A stretch of DNA of 64,000 nucleotides from the NCBI GenBank assembly GCA_964251385.1, contig CAXUJK010000003.1, positions 527,493 through 591,492 on the forward strand. The letters run 5' to 3'. Positions 51,194 through 60,121 of the stretch are shown one piece after another (position 1 is the first letter of the stretch; the number at the start of each line of letters is the position of its first letter). The notes beneath the pieces were generated by a model. The model was given only the letters and a program-made list of their open reading frames with translations, searched no databases and was not told the origin of the DNA. The DNA is from CADCVW01 sp964251385 (GTDB taxonomy: Bacteria > Pseudomonadota > Alphaproteobacteria > Sphingomonadales > Sphingomonadaceae). A program made the translations under genes and the position numbers.

Positions 51194-52502
51194 CGTCGAT
51201 CCGGTCACGCTTGGCCTTGAACCCGGCCAGTTCCGCGCCCTGTAATCGCTGCAACCCGCCGCCCGTCGGGATCGACAGCGGGTTGACAGGCTGACCGTCG
51301 ACATGGACTTCGTAATGTAGATGCGGCCCCGTCGACCGTCCCGTCGTCCCGACCGCGCCGATCGCCTGGCCCTGTTGCACGCGCATGCCGACCGTCAGAC
51401 CCGGCGCGAAGCGGCTGAGGTGCAGGTACAAGGTGTACCACCCGTTGTCGTGCAGCAGCCGCACGAAATTGCCGTTCGCCCCCTTCATCGCCGCGAACGT
51501 CACCGTCGCATCGCCCGACGCGTAGATCGGCGTTCCCGTCGGCGCGGCGAAATCGGTTCCGCGGTGCAGTTTCTGGAATCCCAGGATCGGGTGGCGGCGG
51601 TAGCCGAAGTTCGACGATATGCGCGCGCCGTCGACGGGCGTGCGCATCAGCGCGCGCACGACGCTGGCTCCGTTGCCGTCGTACCAGCCCGGCTTTCCGC
51701 CCGGCGGCGTCCACCGGTACAGCGCGCGCGACTTCTCGGCGGTGGCGAGCGCGGCGTAAAGCAGCTGCGGCGAGCCCGCGGGCTGTCCGTCGGAGGTGAC
51801 AGCGCGCTCGAAGGTAGCCTCGAACACGTCGCCCGGCTCGATCTCACGTTGAAAGTCGAAATCGAACGCGAACGCGCCCGCGAAATCGTCGATCAGGCTG
51901 TCGTTCACCCCCGCCGCCACCGCCGACGAGTAGAAGCTCGTCGTGTCGATCTCTCCGCGCACCGTTTCGACGCGCGTGCCGCGCGCGGCGGCGATCGTGC
52001 GCGCGGTGAAGCCGGATGTTTTCGCCTCCAGCGCGACACCGCCGCCGTCGCCGCGTGTCGCGACCAGGCTCGCGAGCCGGTCGCCGATCACCCCGTACAC
52101 GACCCGCATCTCGCCCGGCCGGGCGCCGAGTCTGCGGACCGCAAGCTCCGCCGCCTCGCGCGCCTGCGTGGGCACGATGCCGGCGGCGAGCAGCATGGGC
52201 CCGATCTCGTCGGCGGACGCGAGCACGAGCGTGCGCTGGCTTGCCCCCGCCGGGACCGCGGGCGCGGCGACGAGCGGGGGTGGCGAGGGCGCGATCGCCA
52301 CCCTTGCCGGGCTCGCCTGCGCGGGCGGACGCGCCCGGTAAGCGGCGGCGGCCCCTGCGAGCAGGATCGCCGCGCTCGCCGCGATCGCGATCACCGTGCG
52401 ATCCGGCTGCCCCTGCGCGTCAACCCGCGGCTCGGGCACTGTCGCTTCGCCTGCCCAGGCGCGCGGATCCCACGAAGCATCGGACTGGCCGCGCGCGCTC
52501 AT
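51168..52502 (-). CDS. M23-family peptidoglycan endopeptidase
   Basis: The ATG at 52502 (MSARGQSDASWDPRAWAGEA) gives 444 residues. One membrane helix (TVIAIAASAAILLAGAAAAY) anchors a periplasmic protein. An OapA/LysM-like region (residues about 90-270) precedes the LytM/M23 domain: FGYRRHPILGFQKLHRGTDF, YLHLSRF, and the zinc motif HLHYEVHVDG. All expected zinc ligands (HxxxD and HxH) are visible, so it should be an active DD-endopeptidase. It is divergent from tssK with a 94-bp promoter gap. Confidence 0.9.
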   Translation of the reverse strand: MSARGQSDASWDPRAWAGEATVPEPRVDAQGQPDRTVIAIAASAAILLAGAAAAYRARPPAQASPARVAIAPSPPPLVAAPAVPAGASQRTLVLASADEIGPMLLAAGIVPTQAREAAELAVRRLGARPGEMRVVYGVIGDRLASLVATRGDGGGVALEAKTSGFTARTIAAARGTRVETVRGEIDTTSFYSSAVAAGVNDSLIDDFAGAFAFDFDFQREIEPGDVFEATFERAVTSDGQPAGSPQLLYAALATAEKSRALYRWTPPGGKPGWYDGNGASVVRALMRTPVDGARISSNFGYRRHPILGFQKLHRGTDFAAPTGTPIYASGDATVTFAAMKGANGNFVRLLHDNGWYTLYLHLSRFAPGLTVGMRVQQGQAIGAVGTTGRSTGPHLHYEVHVDGQPVNPLSIPTGGGLQRLQGAELAGFKAKRDRIDVSRAKLGT

Positions 52503-52596
52503 CTCCAGTCCCTTCGTGCCAAATCGCTCCCACGCTGTATCCGTGCTTTTGCCGCACCGGAAGCTGTGCCAAAAGACCCGCGTCGAAGGGGATTTC

Positions 52597-53937
52597 GTGG
52601 CAGGCAAGAACCGCGTGGCATGGCGCGAGGGCATGTTCCTCCGGCCGCAGCATTTCCAGGCGCAGGACCGCTTCATCGATGCGCAGCTGCGCGCGCGCGT
52701 GGACACGTCGGCGACGTACCCATGGGGCCTCACCGAACTCGTGGTGGACGAGGATCTGGCGACGCTCGGAAAATTCGGGGTGCGTCGTGCGCGCGGCGTC
52801 ATGCCCGACGGGACTCCGTTCGCGATCCCCGACGACCTGCCCCCGCCCGCGCCGCTCGACGTTCCCGCCGACACGCGCGACGCGATCATATCGCTGACGC
52901 TGCCCGCGCAGCAGATCGGCGCGGTCGAGTTCGGCGAGGCCGAGCGCAACGCGATCGAAGCGCGCTTCCTGGTCGACGAAGGCGAAGTCGCCGACAATTT
53001 TTCGGACGACCGCGCGACCGAACCCGTCGAGTTCGGCCGCCCGAACCTGCGCTTCGGCGTCACGCGCGATCAGACTTATGGGCGTGTCACGCTCGGCCTC
53101 GCCCGCGTGCGCGAGGTGCAGCAGGGGCGGCTGATGTTCGACGACCGCTACGTCACGCCGACGCTCGACGTCGCCGCCTCGCCCCGGCTCGCGGGCGGGT
53201 TGGCGGACATCGTCGGCCGCGCCGAACAGCGCGCGGACGAACTGGCGATCCGCGCGGTGGAAGCGACCGACGGCGGTCAGGAAACGTTCGCCAGCTTCCT
53301 CCTGCTGCAGGCGCTCAATCGCTGGACGCCGATGCTGAAGCATCTGCAGATGCTTCCGATGGTGCATCCTGAACGGCTGTACGAGTCCCTGCTCGGCGCG
53401 ACCGGTGAACTGGCGACGATGCTGCGACCCGAGCGAAAAGCTCCGCCTTTGCCGCGCTACGATCACGAGCGGCCCGAAACCTGTTTCGCGCCCGTGTTCG
53501 ACCTGCTGCAATCGATGCTGTCGGGCGTGTTTGCGCGCTCCGCCGAACAGCTGGAGCTGACCGAGGCGAGCCCGGGCGCATACGTGTCCACGATCCGCGA
53601 CCACAATCTATACAAGACCGGCTACTTCTACCTCGCCGTCACTGCCGCGTCGCCTGTCGAGGAAATCCGCGGCCTGTTCCCGTCGATCGCCAAGATCGGC
53701 CCCATCCAGAAGATGCGGCAGATCGTCGATTCCGCGCTGCCCGGCGTTCCGTTGCGCCACACGCCGACCCCGCCACCGCAGATCCGCGTGCTGCCGGGCT
53801 ACGTCTATTTCGAGCTGGACCGCGGCGTTCCCGACTGGCGCGAGTTCGCGACCGCGCCCGCGCTCGGCCTGCACGTCGCGGGCAACTGGCCGGAGCTGCA
53901 GATGGAGCTTTGGTGCGTCAAACGGGTGGCGCGATGA
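52597..53937 (+). CDS. tssK: Type VI secretion baseplate protein TssK
   Basis: The start is GTG 52597, preceded by GAAGGGG, giving 446 residues. The N-terminus NRVAWREGMFLRPQHFQAQD is diagnostic of TssK (VasE/ImpJ), as are the later VHPERLYESLLGATGELATM and the C-terminal TIRDHNLYKTGYFYLAV. TssK links the baseplate to the membrane complex (TssJLM). It opens a run of six T6SS genes with 4-bp overlaps or spacings below 11 bp. No TssJ lipoprotein gene is seen. Confidence 0.93.
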   Translation: MAGKNRVAWREGMFLRPQHFQAQDRFIDAQLRARVDTSATYPWGLTELVVDEDLATLGKFGVRRARGVMPDGTPFAIPDDLPPPAPLDVPADTRDAIISLTLPAQQIGAVEFGEAERNAIEARFLVDEGEVADNFSDDRATEPVEFGRPNLRFGVTRDQTYGRVTLGLARVREVQQGRLMFDDRYVTPTLDVAASPRLAGGLADIVGRAEQRADELAIRAVEATDGGQETFASFLLLQALNRWTPMLKHLQMLPMVHPERLYESLLGATGELATMLRPERKAPPLPRYDHERPETCFAPVFDLLQSMLSGVFARSAEQLELTEASPGAYVSTIRDHNLYKTGYFYLAVTAASPVEEIRGLFPSIAKIGPIQKMRQIVDSALPGVPLRHTPTPPPQIRVLPGYVYFELDRGVPDWREFATAPALGLHVAGNWPELQMELWCVKRVAR

Positions 53938-55316
53938 CCGAGCCGGGCGACGGCAACAAGACGGTCTTCAGGCCGTCCCCGCTGCAGGGCCTGAAGCAAC
54001 AGCAGGGCGCGCAGTCTACCGCCGTTCCCGGCTTCAACTACGATGCTCCGCCGCCGCTGTCGCGCACCGGGAGCGCCCCGCCGCCGCAATCCCTCGCCCC
54101 CTCGCGTCTGGCAGAGGACGACGTCCCGCTCCCCGCCACCCCTCCCGCCGTCCGCAACCTGCTGCTGGCCGAAGCCGGCCCCGTGCTCGCGCTCGCCGCC
54201 GGCATGCGCGCGGGGCGGGTGCAGACCGCGATGCCCGATTTTCACCGCCAGGCGAGCGGCGCGATCGCCGCCTTCGACCGCACCGTCGCGGGGCGGTACC
54301 CAGAAGAAACGCGGCAGCGCGCCAAGTACGCGCTGTGCGCGACCATCGACGACATCGCGCAGAACCTCCCCGGCATCGGCACCGACGGCGCGGAATGGGC
54401 GCGACGCAGTTTGGTGGTCCAATTCTTTCAGGAAAACATCGGCGGCGACCGTTTCTGGCAGCTGGTGGACGACATGCTCCGCACCCCTGCGGAAAACGCC
54501 GACCTCATCGAACTCTTCCACGCGTGCCTGGCCGCCGGCTTCGAAGGCCGTTTTCGGGTGATGGCCGACGGTCGCCGCAGGCTGCACGAGATCATGGCGC
54601 GGTTGAACGGCGCGCTCGTCCACCTGCGCGGATTGTCGATGGTCGAACTCAGCCCACACTGGCGCGGCGAGAACGCGCCGCTTGGCCGCGTCGGCTTCTG
54701 GGGTCGTGTCGGCCTCGCCGCCGCCGCTGCCGCAGCGTTGCTGCTGCTCTCCTACATCGTCTTCCGGCTGATCCTGATGTCGACGGGCGAGGCCCCCGGA
54801 GCCGCCGTCGCCGCGCTCAACCCCGACTCGAAGCTACGTTTGTCGCGCCCCGGCGTACCGAGCGACGCCCCTCCCTCTGCCCAGGCGTCCGCGCTCGCCC
54901 GCTTCCTCGCACCGGAGATCCGCGAAAAGCTCGTCGTCGTAGAGGAGGATGGACAGACAGTGCGCGTGCGCACCACCGTGGGCCAGCTCTTCGCGTCGGG
55001 ATCGGACCAGCTTGAATCCGGCCGCTCGCAACTGTTCGGACGCATCGGGCAGGCGATCGAAAAGGAACGCGGGAGCGTCACCATCGAAGGCCACGCCGAC
55101 AGCGACCGCGTCGCCTCGCTCGATTTCCCCGACAACATGGCGCTGTCGCGTGCACGCGCGGAAAAAGTCGCGGGCATCGTGTCGGGCGAACTCAGCGACG
55201 CAAACCGCGTCCGCGTCGAAGGTCTGGGCGATACGCGCCCGCTCGAATCCAATGACACCGCATCCGGAAAATCGGTCAACCGGCGGGTCGAGATCATCGT
55301 GCCCAGGCGCTACTGA
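53934..55316 (+). CDS. tssL: Type VI secretion inner-membrane protein TssL with OmpA domain
   Basis: This protein has 460 residues. A proline-rich N-terminal extension (to about 75) precedes the cytoplasmic DotU/IcmH domain (AKYALCATIDDIAQNL, then SLVVQFFQENIGGDRFWQLV). A membrane helix (GLAAAAAAALLLLSYIVFRL) follows near residue 260-280. The C-terminal 130 residues are an OmpA-like peptidoglycan-binding domain (VTIEGHADSDR, NMALSRARAEKV, SVNRRVEI). This marks the extended TssL class, which anchors the complex to the cell wall itself. Confidence 0.93.
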   Translation: MTEPGDGNKTVFRPSPLQGLKQQQGAQSTAVPGFNYDAPPPLSRTGSAPPPQSLAPSRLAEDDVPLPATPPAVRNLLLAEAGPVLALAAGMRAGRVQTAMPDFHRQASGAIAAFDRTVAGRYPEETRQRAKYALCATIDDIAQNLPGIGTDGAEWARRSLVVQFFQENIGGDRFWQLVDDMLRTPAENADLIELFHACLAAGFEGRFRVMADGRRRLHEIMARLNGALVHLRGLSMVELSPHWRGENAPLGRVGFWGRVGLAAAAAAALLLLSYIVFRLILMSTGEAPGAAVAALNPDSKLRLSRPGVPSDAPPSAQASALARFLAPEIREKLVVVEEDGQTVRVRTTVGQLFASGSDQLESGRSQLFGRIGQAIEKERGSVTIEGHADSDRVASLDFPDNMALSRARAEKVAGIVSGELSDANRVRVEGLGDTRPLESNDTASGKSVNRRVEIIVPRRY

Positions 55317-55318
55317 CG

Positions 55319-58300
55319 ATGTGGTGGCGTTTCCGAAGCCTGTGGCGAAACTGGTGGTTCGTCACCCTGTTCGTCACGTTCGTGCTGATGGCGCTGGTCG
55401 CGTTCGCGCTTCCGATCGTGTGGGCGACGATGCGGCCCACGGGCATGCGCATCGCGGGCGCGGGGTTCGTGTTCGGGCTGTGGCTGCTGCTCGTCTTCTT
55501 CCGCTGGTGGCGGGCGCGCCGGGCCGCGAAGGCGATCGCGGACGCGCTGCTCACGCCCGATCCGGGCGATGTCGAAGGCGCGCTGCTCGCGACCCGGCTC
55601 GGAGATGCTCTGAAATCGCTGCGCACCATCTCGGGCGCGCGCCGCGACTATCTGTACAGCCGGCCCTGGTACGTCATCATCGGCCCGCCGGGCGCGGGCA
55701 AGACGACCGCGCTGCTCAACTCAGGGCTGCGCTTTCCGCTTGCGGAACAATCGCTTAAAGGAGTCGGCGGCACACGCAACCTCGACTTCTGGTTCGCCGA
55801 CGAAGCGGTGCTGATCGACACCGCGGGCCGCTACACGACGCAGGACTCCGACCGCGCGGTCGACGCACGCGGTTGGGGCGACTTCCTCAAGCTTCTGAAA
55901 AAACACCGCCCGCTGCAGCCGGTCAATGGGGTGATCGTCGCGATCGGCGTCGACGAACTGATCCGCGCCGACTGCGGGCAAATCGACGCGCACGCCGCCG
56001 CCGTCCGCCGCCGGCTCGTCGAAGTCCGGAGCACGCTCGAAGTCGCCGCGCCCGTCTACGTACTGCTCACCAAGGCGGATCTTCTTGCAGGCTTTTCCGA
56101 GTACCAGGACGATCTCGACGTCGAGGGCCGCCGCGCCGTGCTCGGCGTGACCCTCCCGTTCGCGACCGGAAAGCCCGTCGCCGCCCAACTCGCCACCGCG
56201 TTCGACGAAGTCGCGCAGGCCGTCGCCGACCGCCAGGCCAAGCGCCTCTTCGAGGAAGTCGACCAAAGCCGCCGCAGCCTGCTGCTCGGCTTCCCCTCGC
56301 AACTCGGCTCGCTCCGCTCCCGCCTCATGCGCTTCCTCGAAGGCGCGTTCGTGTCCGGCGAGGAAGGGGTTGGCTCCTTGCGCGGCTTTTACCTGACGTC
56401 CGGCGTCCAGGAAGGTGCGCCGCTCGACCGTATCCTGTCCGGCATGGCGCAGGTCTACGACCGCCCGCCCGAGCGCGCCGCCGCCAGCGGGGGCCGCGCC
56501 TACTTCCTCAACCGCCTGCTCGGCGAAGTCATGTTCGGCGAGGCCGGGCTGGTCAGCCTATCCCCCGCTGCCCGCGCCCGTCAAAAAGCGCGGCTGATCG
56601 GCGCATGCGTCGGCATCGGCGCGGTCACCGCGCTCGTGCTCGCGGTCTGGACGGTCAGCTTCACCCGGAACCGCGCATTCCAGAACGACCTGCTCGCGCA
56701 ATCCAACGCCGCCCAGGCCCTCGCGAAAGAAGCCGGGATCGATCTCGTCGAAGTCGGGGCGGACGATGCCGATCTGCGCGCCGCGCTCCCGTACCTCGAC
56801 GCCATGCGCACGCTCCCACGCGGCTACGCGGACCGGCAGGCGGGCGGCGCACCCTTTTCGATGCGTGCGGGCCTGTTCCAGACAGGTGCGTCGCAGCAGG
56901 CGGAGGAAGCCTACCGCGAGGCTCTCAAACGCGTCATGCTTCCCCGCCTGCTTCTCCGGACCGAGGCCGTGATGCGCGAGAATGCGCAGGAACCTTTGGC
57001 GCTCTACGAACCCCTCAAGGTCTACCTCATGCTGGGCGGGCAGGGACCGCTCAGCCCGGGTAGCGTCCGCGCATGGGTCAAAAGCGACTGGGCGAACGAA
57101 CTCTACCCCGGCGCGGACAGCGCCGCCGAGCGCGGGCGCCTGGCAAAGCATCTCGACGCGTTGCTTACCGACGACGATCTCGCCAGCGTCTGGCCGCGCC
57201 GCCGCGCCGCGATCGACGGTCGTCTCGTCGCGTCCGCCCGCGCCGCCGTGGGCACGCTGTCGCTCGCCGACCGCGCCTATGCCGTCATGCGCCAAAAGGC
57301 GGCGACCGCGGGCGCGCCGTGGCAGATGGCAGGCGTGCTGTCCGCCGGAGACGCGCTCGCCTTCGCCGACCCCGACGCGATCATGACCGTCGAAGTGCCA
57401 TACTTCTTCACCCGCCCCGGCTTCGAGAAAAACTACCAGCTCGGCCTCGCCAGCGTCCAGAAAGACTTGTCCAATGACCTCTGGGTCCTCGGGGGCGACG
57501 CGCAGAACAGCGGCGTCCAAGCCGAAATGAGCAGCCTGCGCCCGGGCGTCGCGGGCCTCTACGCGCGCGATTACATCGCCCACTGGGAACGCGTGATCGC
57601 GTCGCTCAAACCTAGCGCCTTCTTCGCCAACCCCGCCGCGTTCGGCGCGTTCACCAAGAGCCCGTCGCCCGTCAAGCGCGTCCTGCTCGAGCTGCGCAAG
57701 AACACGTCGTTCGGCGGGGGCGTCGACGGCGCGGTCGGCGAGCTCGCGCGCCAGCGGTTCCGCCAATCGAGGCTCAGCCGCTACACGTCCGGCAGCGGCC
57801 AGATCCGCGAAACGGGCGTCGACGCGGGCGAGGAGATCACCGACTATTTCTCGGCCGTTCATCAATATGTCGGCAACGGCAAATCGCCCGGCCCGATCGA
57901 CGAGTTCGTGGCGGCGGTGAAGGCAGCGGGGCAGGCCGTCATCGCCGCGCGCAGCGTAGGCGGCGGCGGGGGTGCGGAAGCCACGCAAGCGGGCATGGCG
58001 ACTGCGCTCGCCTCGGTTCAGGCCGCCGCCGCAGGCGCGCCGCCGCAATTGCAAGGCTTCGTCACCGAGGCCGCGCGGGGCGGATCGACCGCGCGCGTGG
58101 GCGCGGCGCAGGGCGCGGTGACGGACGCCTATGCGCAGGCCGTTCTCCCCCAATGCCGGTCTGCCGCGACCGACCGCTACCCCTTCTACGGCGCGGCGAC
58201 GCAGGACGTCGCGATCGTCGACGCCTTGCGCGTGTTCGGCATGGGCGGCGTCATCCCCGCCTTCATCGAACAGCGCCTCACCCCGCTGATGGACACGGCG

Positions 58301-58861
58301 GGTCCCGTCTGGCGATGGAAGGAAGACCCGATCGCCGCCACGCTGGACCCGGCGACCCCCGCCGAGTTCGCGCGCGCCGCGGGCCTGCGCGATCTGCTCG
58401 CGGGCGGGTTGCCCATCAAGGTCGCGCTCGCCGCATTGGGCAGCGAAATCGTCGCCGCCGAGTTCGCATCCGGCGGCACGAGCTACCGCTTCGATCGCGA
58501 AACCAACCAGCCGCGCCCGCTTCTCTGGGCCGCGCAGGGCCAAGTCCCCGAAGCCAGCGTCGCTCTTTTCGGCGAACCCGTGCCCATTCCCCCGACTCTC
58601 CCCACCGCCAAGGCCGCGCCCGCTCCGGCACCGGCCGCACCCGTCCCCCCGCCCGAACTTCGCCGCATTCAGACCCAAGGCTCCTGGGCGCTGTTCCGCC
58701 TCCTCGACCGCGCGCAGCGCGAGAATGCGGGCGAGCGCGCGATCAAGGCTACTTTCGGCGAAGGCGCGCGCTCCGCCACCTTTCTCATCAGCCTCCCCGG
58801 CGACCGCGACCCATTCGCGCGCGGGGGGCTGTGGGCGTTCCGATGCCCGAACACGCTGTGA
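55319..58861 (+). CDS. tssM: Type VI secretion inner-membrane protein TssM (IcmF)
   Basis: This protein has 1,180 residues. Two N-terminal membrane helices (FVTLFVTFVLMALVAFALPI and FVFGLWLLLVFFRWW) and a third near residue 440 are present. The cytoplasmic GTPase-like domain shows Walker A GPPGAGKTT (122-130) and IDTAGRYTTQD. The long periplasmic part includes FLNRLLGEVMFGEAGL before the third helix and the C-terminal DUF1215/IcmF-C region. TssM forms the channel spanning the envelope with TssL. It is 2 bp from tssL and 10 bp from tagF. Confidence 0.93.
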   Translation: MWWRFRSLWRNWWFVTLFVTFVLMALVAFALPIVWATMRPTGMRIAGAGFVFGLWLLLVFFRWWRARRAAKAIADALLTPDPGDVEGALLATRLGDALKSLRTISGARRDYLYSRPWYVIIGPPGAGKTTALLNSGLRFPLAEQSLKGVGGTRNLDFWFADEAVLIDTAGRYTTQDSDRAVDARGWGDFLKLLKKHRPLQPVNGVIVAIGVDELIRADCGQIDAHAAAVRRRLVEVRSTLEVAAPVYVLLTKADLLAGFSEYQDDLDVEGRRAVLGVTLPFATGKPVAAQLATAFDEVAQAVADRQAKRLFEEVDQSRRSLLLGFPSQLGSLRSRLMRFLEGAFVSGEEGVGSLRGFYLTSGVQEGAPLDRILSGMAQVYDRPPERAAASGGRAYFLNRLLGEVMFGEAGLVSLSPAARARQKARLIGACVGIGAVTALVLAVWTVSFTRNRAFQNDLLAQSNAAQALAKEAGIDLVEVGADDADLRAALPYLDAMRTLPRGYADRQAGGAPFSMRAGLFQTGASQQAEEAYREALKRVMLPRLLLRTEAVMRENAQEPLALYEPLKVYLMLGGQGPLSPGSVRAWVKSDWANELYPGADSAAERGRLAKHLDALLTDDDLASVWPRRRAAIDGRLVASARAAVGTLSLADRAYAVMRQKAATAGAPWQMAGVLSAGDALAFADPDAIMTVEVPYFFTRPGFEKNYQLGLASVQKDLSNDLWVLGGDAQNSGVQAEMSSLRPGVAGLYARDYIAHWERVIASLKPSAFFANPAAFGAFTKSPSPVKRVLLELRKNTSFGGGVDGAVGELARQRFRQSRLSRYTSGSGQIRETGVDAGEEITDYFSAVHQYVGNGKSPGPIDEFVAAVKAAGQAVIAARSVGGGGGAEATQAGMATALASVQAAAAGAPPQLQGFVTEAARGGSTARVGAAQGAVTDAYAQAVLPQCRSAATDRYPFYGAATQDVAIVDALRVFGMGGVIPAFIEQRLTPLMDTAGPVWRWKEDPIAATLDPATPAEFARAAGLRDLLAGGLPIKVALAALGSEIVAAEFASGGTSYRFDRETNQPRPLLWAAQGQVPEASVALFGEPVPIPPTLPTAKAAPAPAPAAPVPPPELRRIQTQGSWALFRLLDRAQRENAGERAIKATFGEGARSATFLISLPGDRDPFARGGLWAFRCPNTL

Positions 58862-58871
58862 GCGCACCGCG

Positions 58872-59375
58872 ATGACTGCGTTCCTGTTCGGCAAGCTTCC
58901 GGCACACGGCGATTTCATCGCGCGTGGGCTGGCACTTGGCGAACGCGACGCGCTCGATATGTGGCTGTCCGCCGAAATGACCACGGTGCGCGACAACGCC
59001 GCCTTCGAAGACGCGTTCGACGCCGCGCCCGTGTGGCGCTTCGCCTTCACCGATGGCTCCGCCTGGCGGGCAGGCGTGCTCGCACCTTCGGTCGACGCGG
59101 TGGGACGACGCTTCCCGTTGCTGTTCGGTTGGACCGACCTGACGACGAACGCGGTCGACGTAGGCGTCGCTCTGGCCGAAGCCTCACTCTTCAGCGCGAT
59201 CTCCGAAGGCTGGGACGCGGACCGCCTCGCCGCACTCGATCCGCCGCCGCCGGGAGCCGACGATCTGGCCCAACCTCGCGAAGGCTGGTGGACCGACACC
59301 CGTGGCATCGCGTTCACCGATCTTCACCCGACCAACCTGCTCCGCGCGATGCTCGGCACCAAGGTGCCCGCGTGA
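58872..59375 (+). CDS. tagF: Type VI secretion associated protein TagF (ImpM)
   Basis: This 167-residue protein begins MTAFLFGKLPAHGDFIARGL, the diagnostic TagF/ImpM N-terminus, and has later family phrases FRFAF-like WRFAFTDG, VDAVGRRFPLL and REGWWTDT. TagF is a cytoplasmic repressor of T6SS activation in the threonine-phosphorylation pathway. It overlaps the PppA gene by 4 bp, matching the close functional link between TagF, PppA and PpkA. Confidence 0.92.
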   Translation: MTAFLFGKLPAHGDFIARGLALGERDALDMWLSAEMTTVRDNAAFEDAFDAAPVWRFAFTDGSAWRAGVLAPSVDAVGRRFPLLFGWTDLTTNAVDVGVALAEASLFSAISEGWDADRLAALDPPPPGADDLAQPREGWWTDTRGIAFTDLHPTNLLRAMLGTKVPA

Positions 59376-60121
59376 ACCCGCTCCGCGCGCGAACCGGCGC
59401 CCGCACCAACGCCGGCTGCGTTCGCGCGCGTAACGAAGACGATTTCTGCGTGCGCGAGCAAGACGGGCTGTGGGCGGTCGCCGACGGCATGGGCGGGCAC
59501 GCGGGCGGCGAATGGGCGTCGGCCGCGATCGTCGAGCAGCTCAACCGCGTCTCGCTCCCCGCCAACTTCGACCGCGCCTGTACGGCGATCGCCGACGGCG
59601 TCCATTTCGCGAACGCCCAAATCTACGCCGCCGCGACCGAGCGCGGTGTCTCCATGGGCTCGACCGTGGTCGGCCTTTATCTCCGCGACCGCCGCTTCGC
59701 CGTGTTCTGGGCCGGCGACAGCCGCGCCTACCTCCTGCGCCACGGCGTGCTCCACCAACTGTCGACCGACCACAGCCAGGTCCAGGAAATGGTCGACCGC
59801 GGCCTGCTCACCCCCGAACAGGCGATGCATCACCCGATGGGCCACGTCCTCGTCCGCGCGGTCGGCGTCGCGCCCGCGCTTGAACTCGACATGCTGGTCG
59901 ACGAAGCGGTTCCGGGCGACATCTTCCTGCTGTGCTCGGACGGCTTGCACGGCTTCGTCACGGACGCGGAGATCGCGTCCCTGCTCGGTGCTCGCGGCGG
60001 CCGCGACGCTCCCGACCTGCTCGTCGACCTTACCCTCGTACGCGGCGCGCCCGACAACGTCACCGTCGTTACGATCGGCGTCGCCGAAACGACGCTCCTG
60101 CGCTTCGGCGGTGCGCGATGA
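59372..60121 (+). CDS. pppA: PP2C-type Ser/Thr phosphatase of the T6SS (PppA-like)
   Basis: The start is GTG 59372, giving 249 residues. All PP2C metal-binding motifs are present: RARNEDDFCV, VADGMGGHAGGEWAS, WAGDSRAYLLR, LCSDGLHGFV and APDNVTVV. It removes the phosphate added by PpkA and so switches the secretion system off. It overlaps both neighbours by 4 bp, so kinase and phosphatase are made in a fixed ratio. Confidence 0.92.
   Translation: MNPLRARTGARTNAGCVRARNEDDFCVREQDGLWAVADGMGGHAGGEWASAAIVEQLNRVSLPANFDRACTAIADGVHFANAQIYAAATERGVSMGSTVVGLYLRDRRFAVFWAGDSRAYLLRHGVLHQLSTDHSQVQEMVDRGLLTPEQAMHHPMGHVLVRAVGVAPALELDMLVDEAVPGDIFLLCSDGLHGFVTDAEIASLLGARGGRDAPDLLVDLTLVRGAPDNVTVVTIGVAETTLLRFGGAR

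Noticed and set aside
56558..59317. 919-residue antisense frame over tssM and tagF
   Set aside because: High-GC shadow; both sense genes are clearly identified T6SS components.
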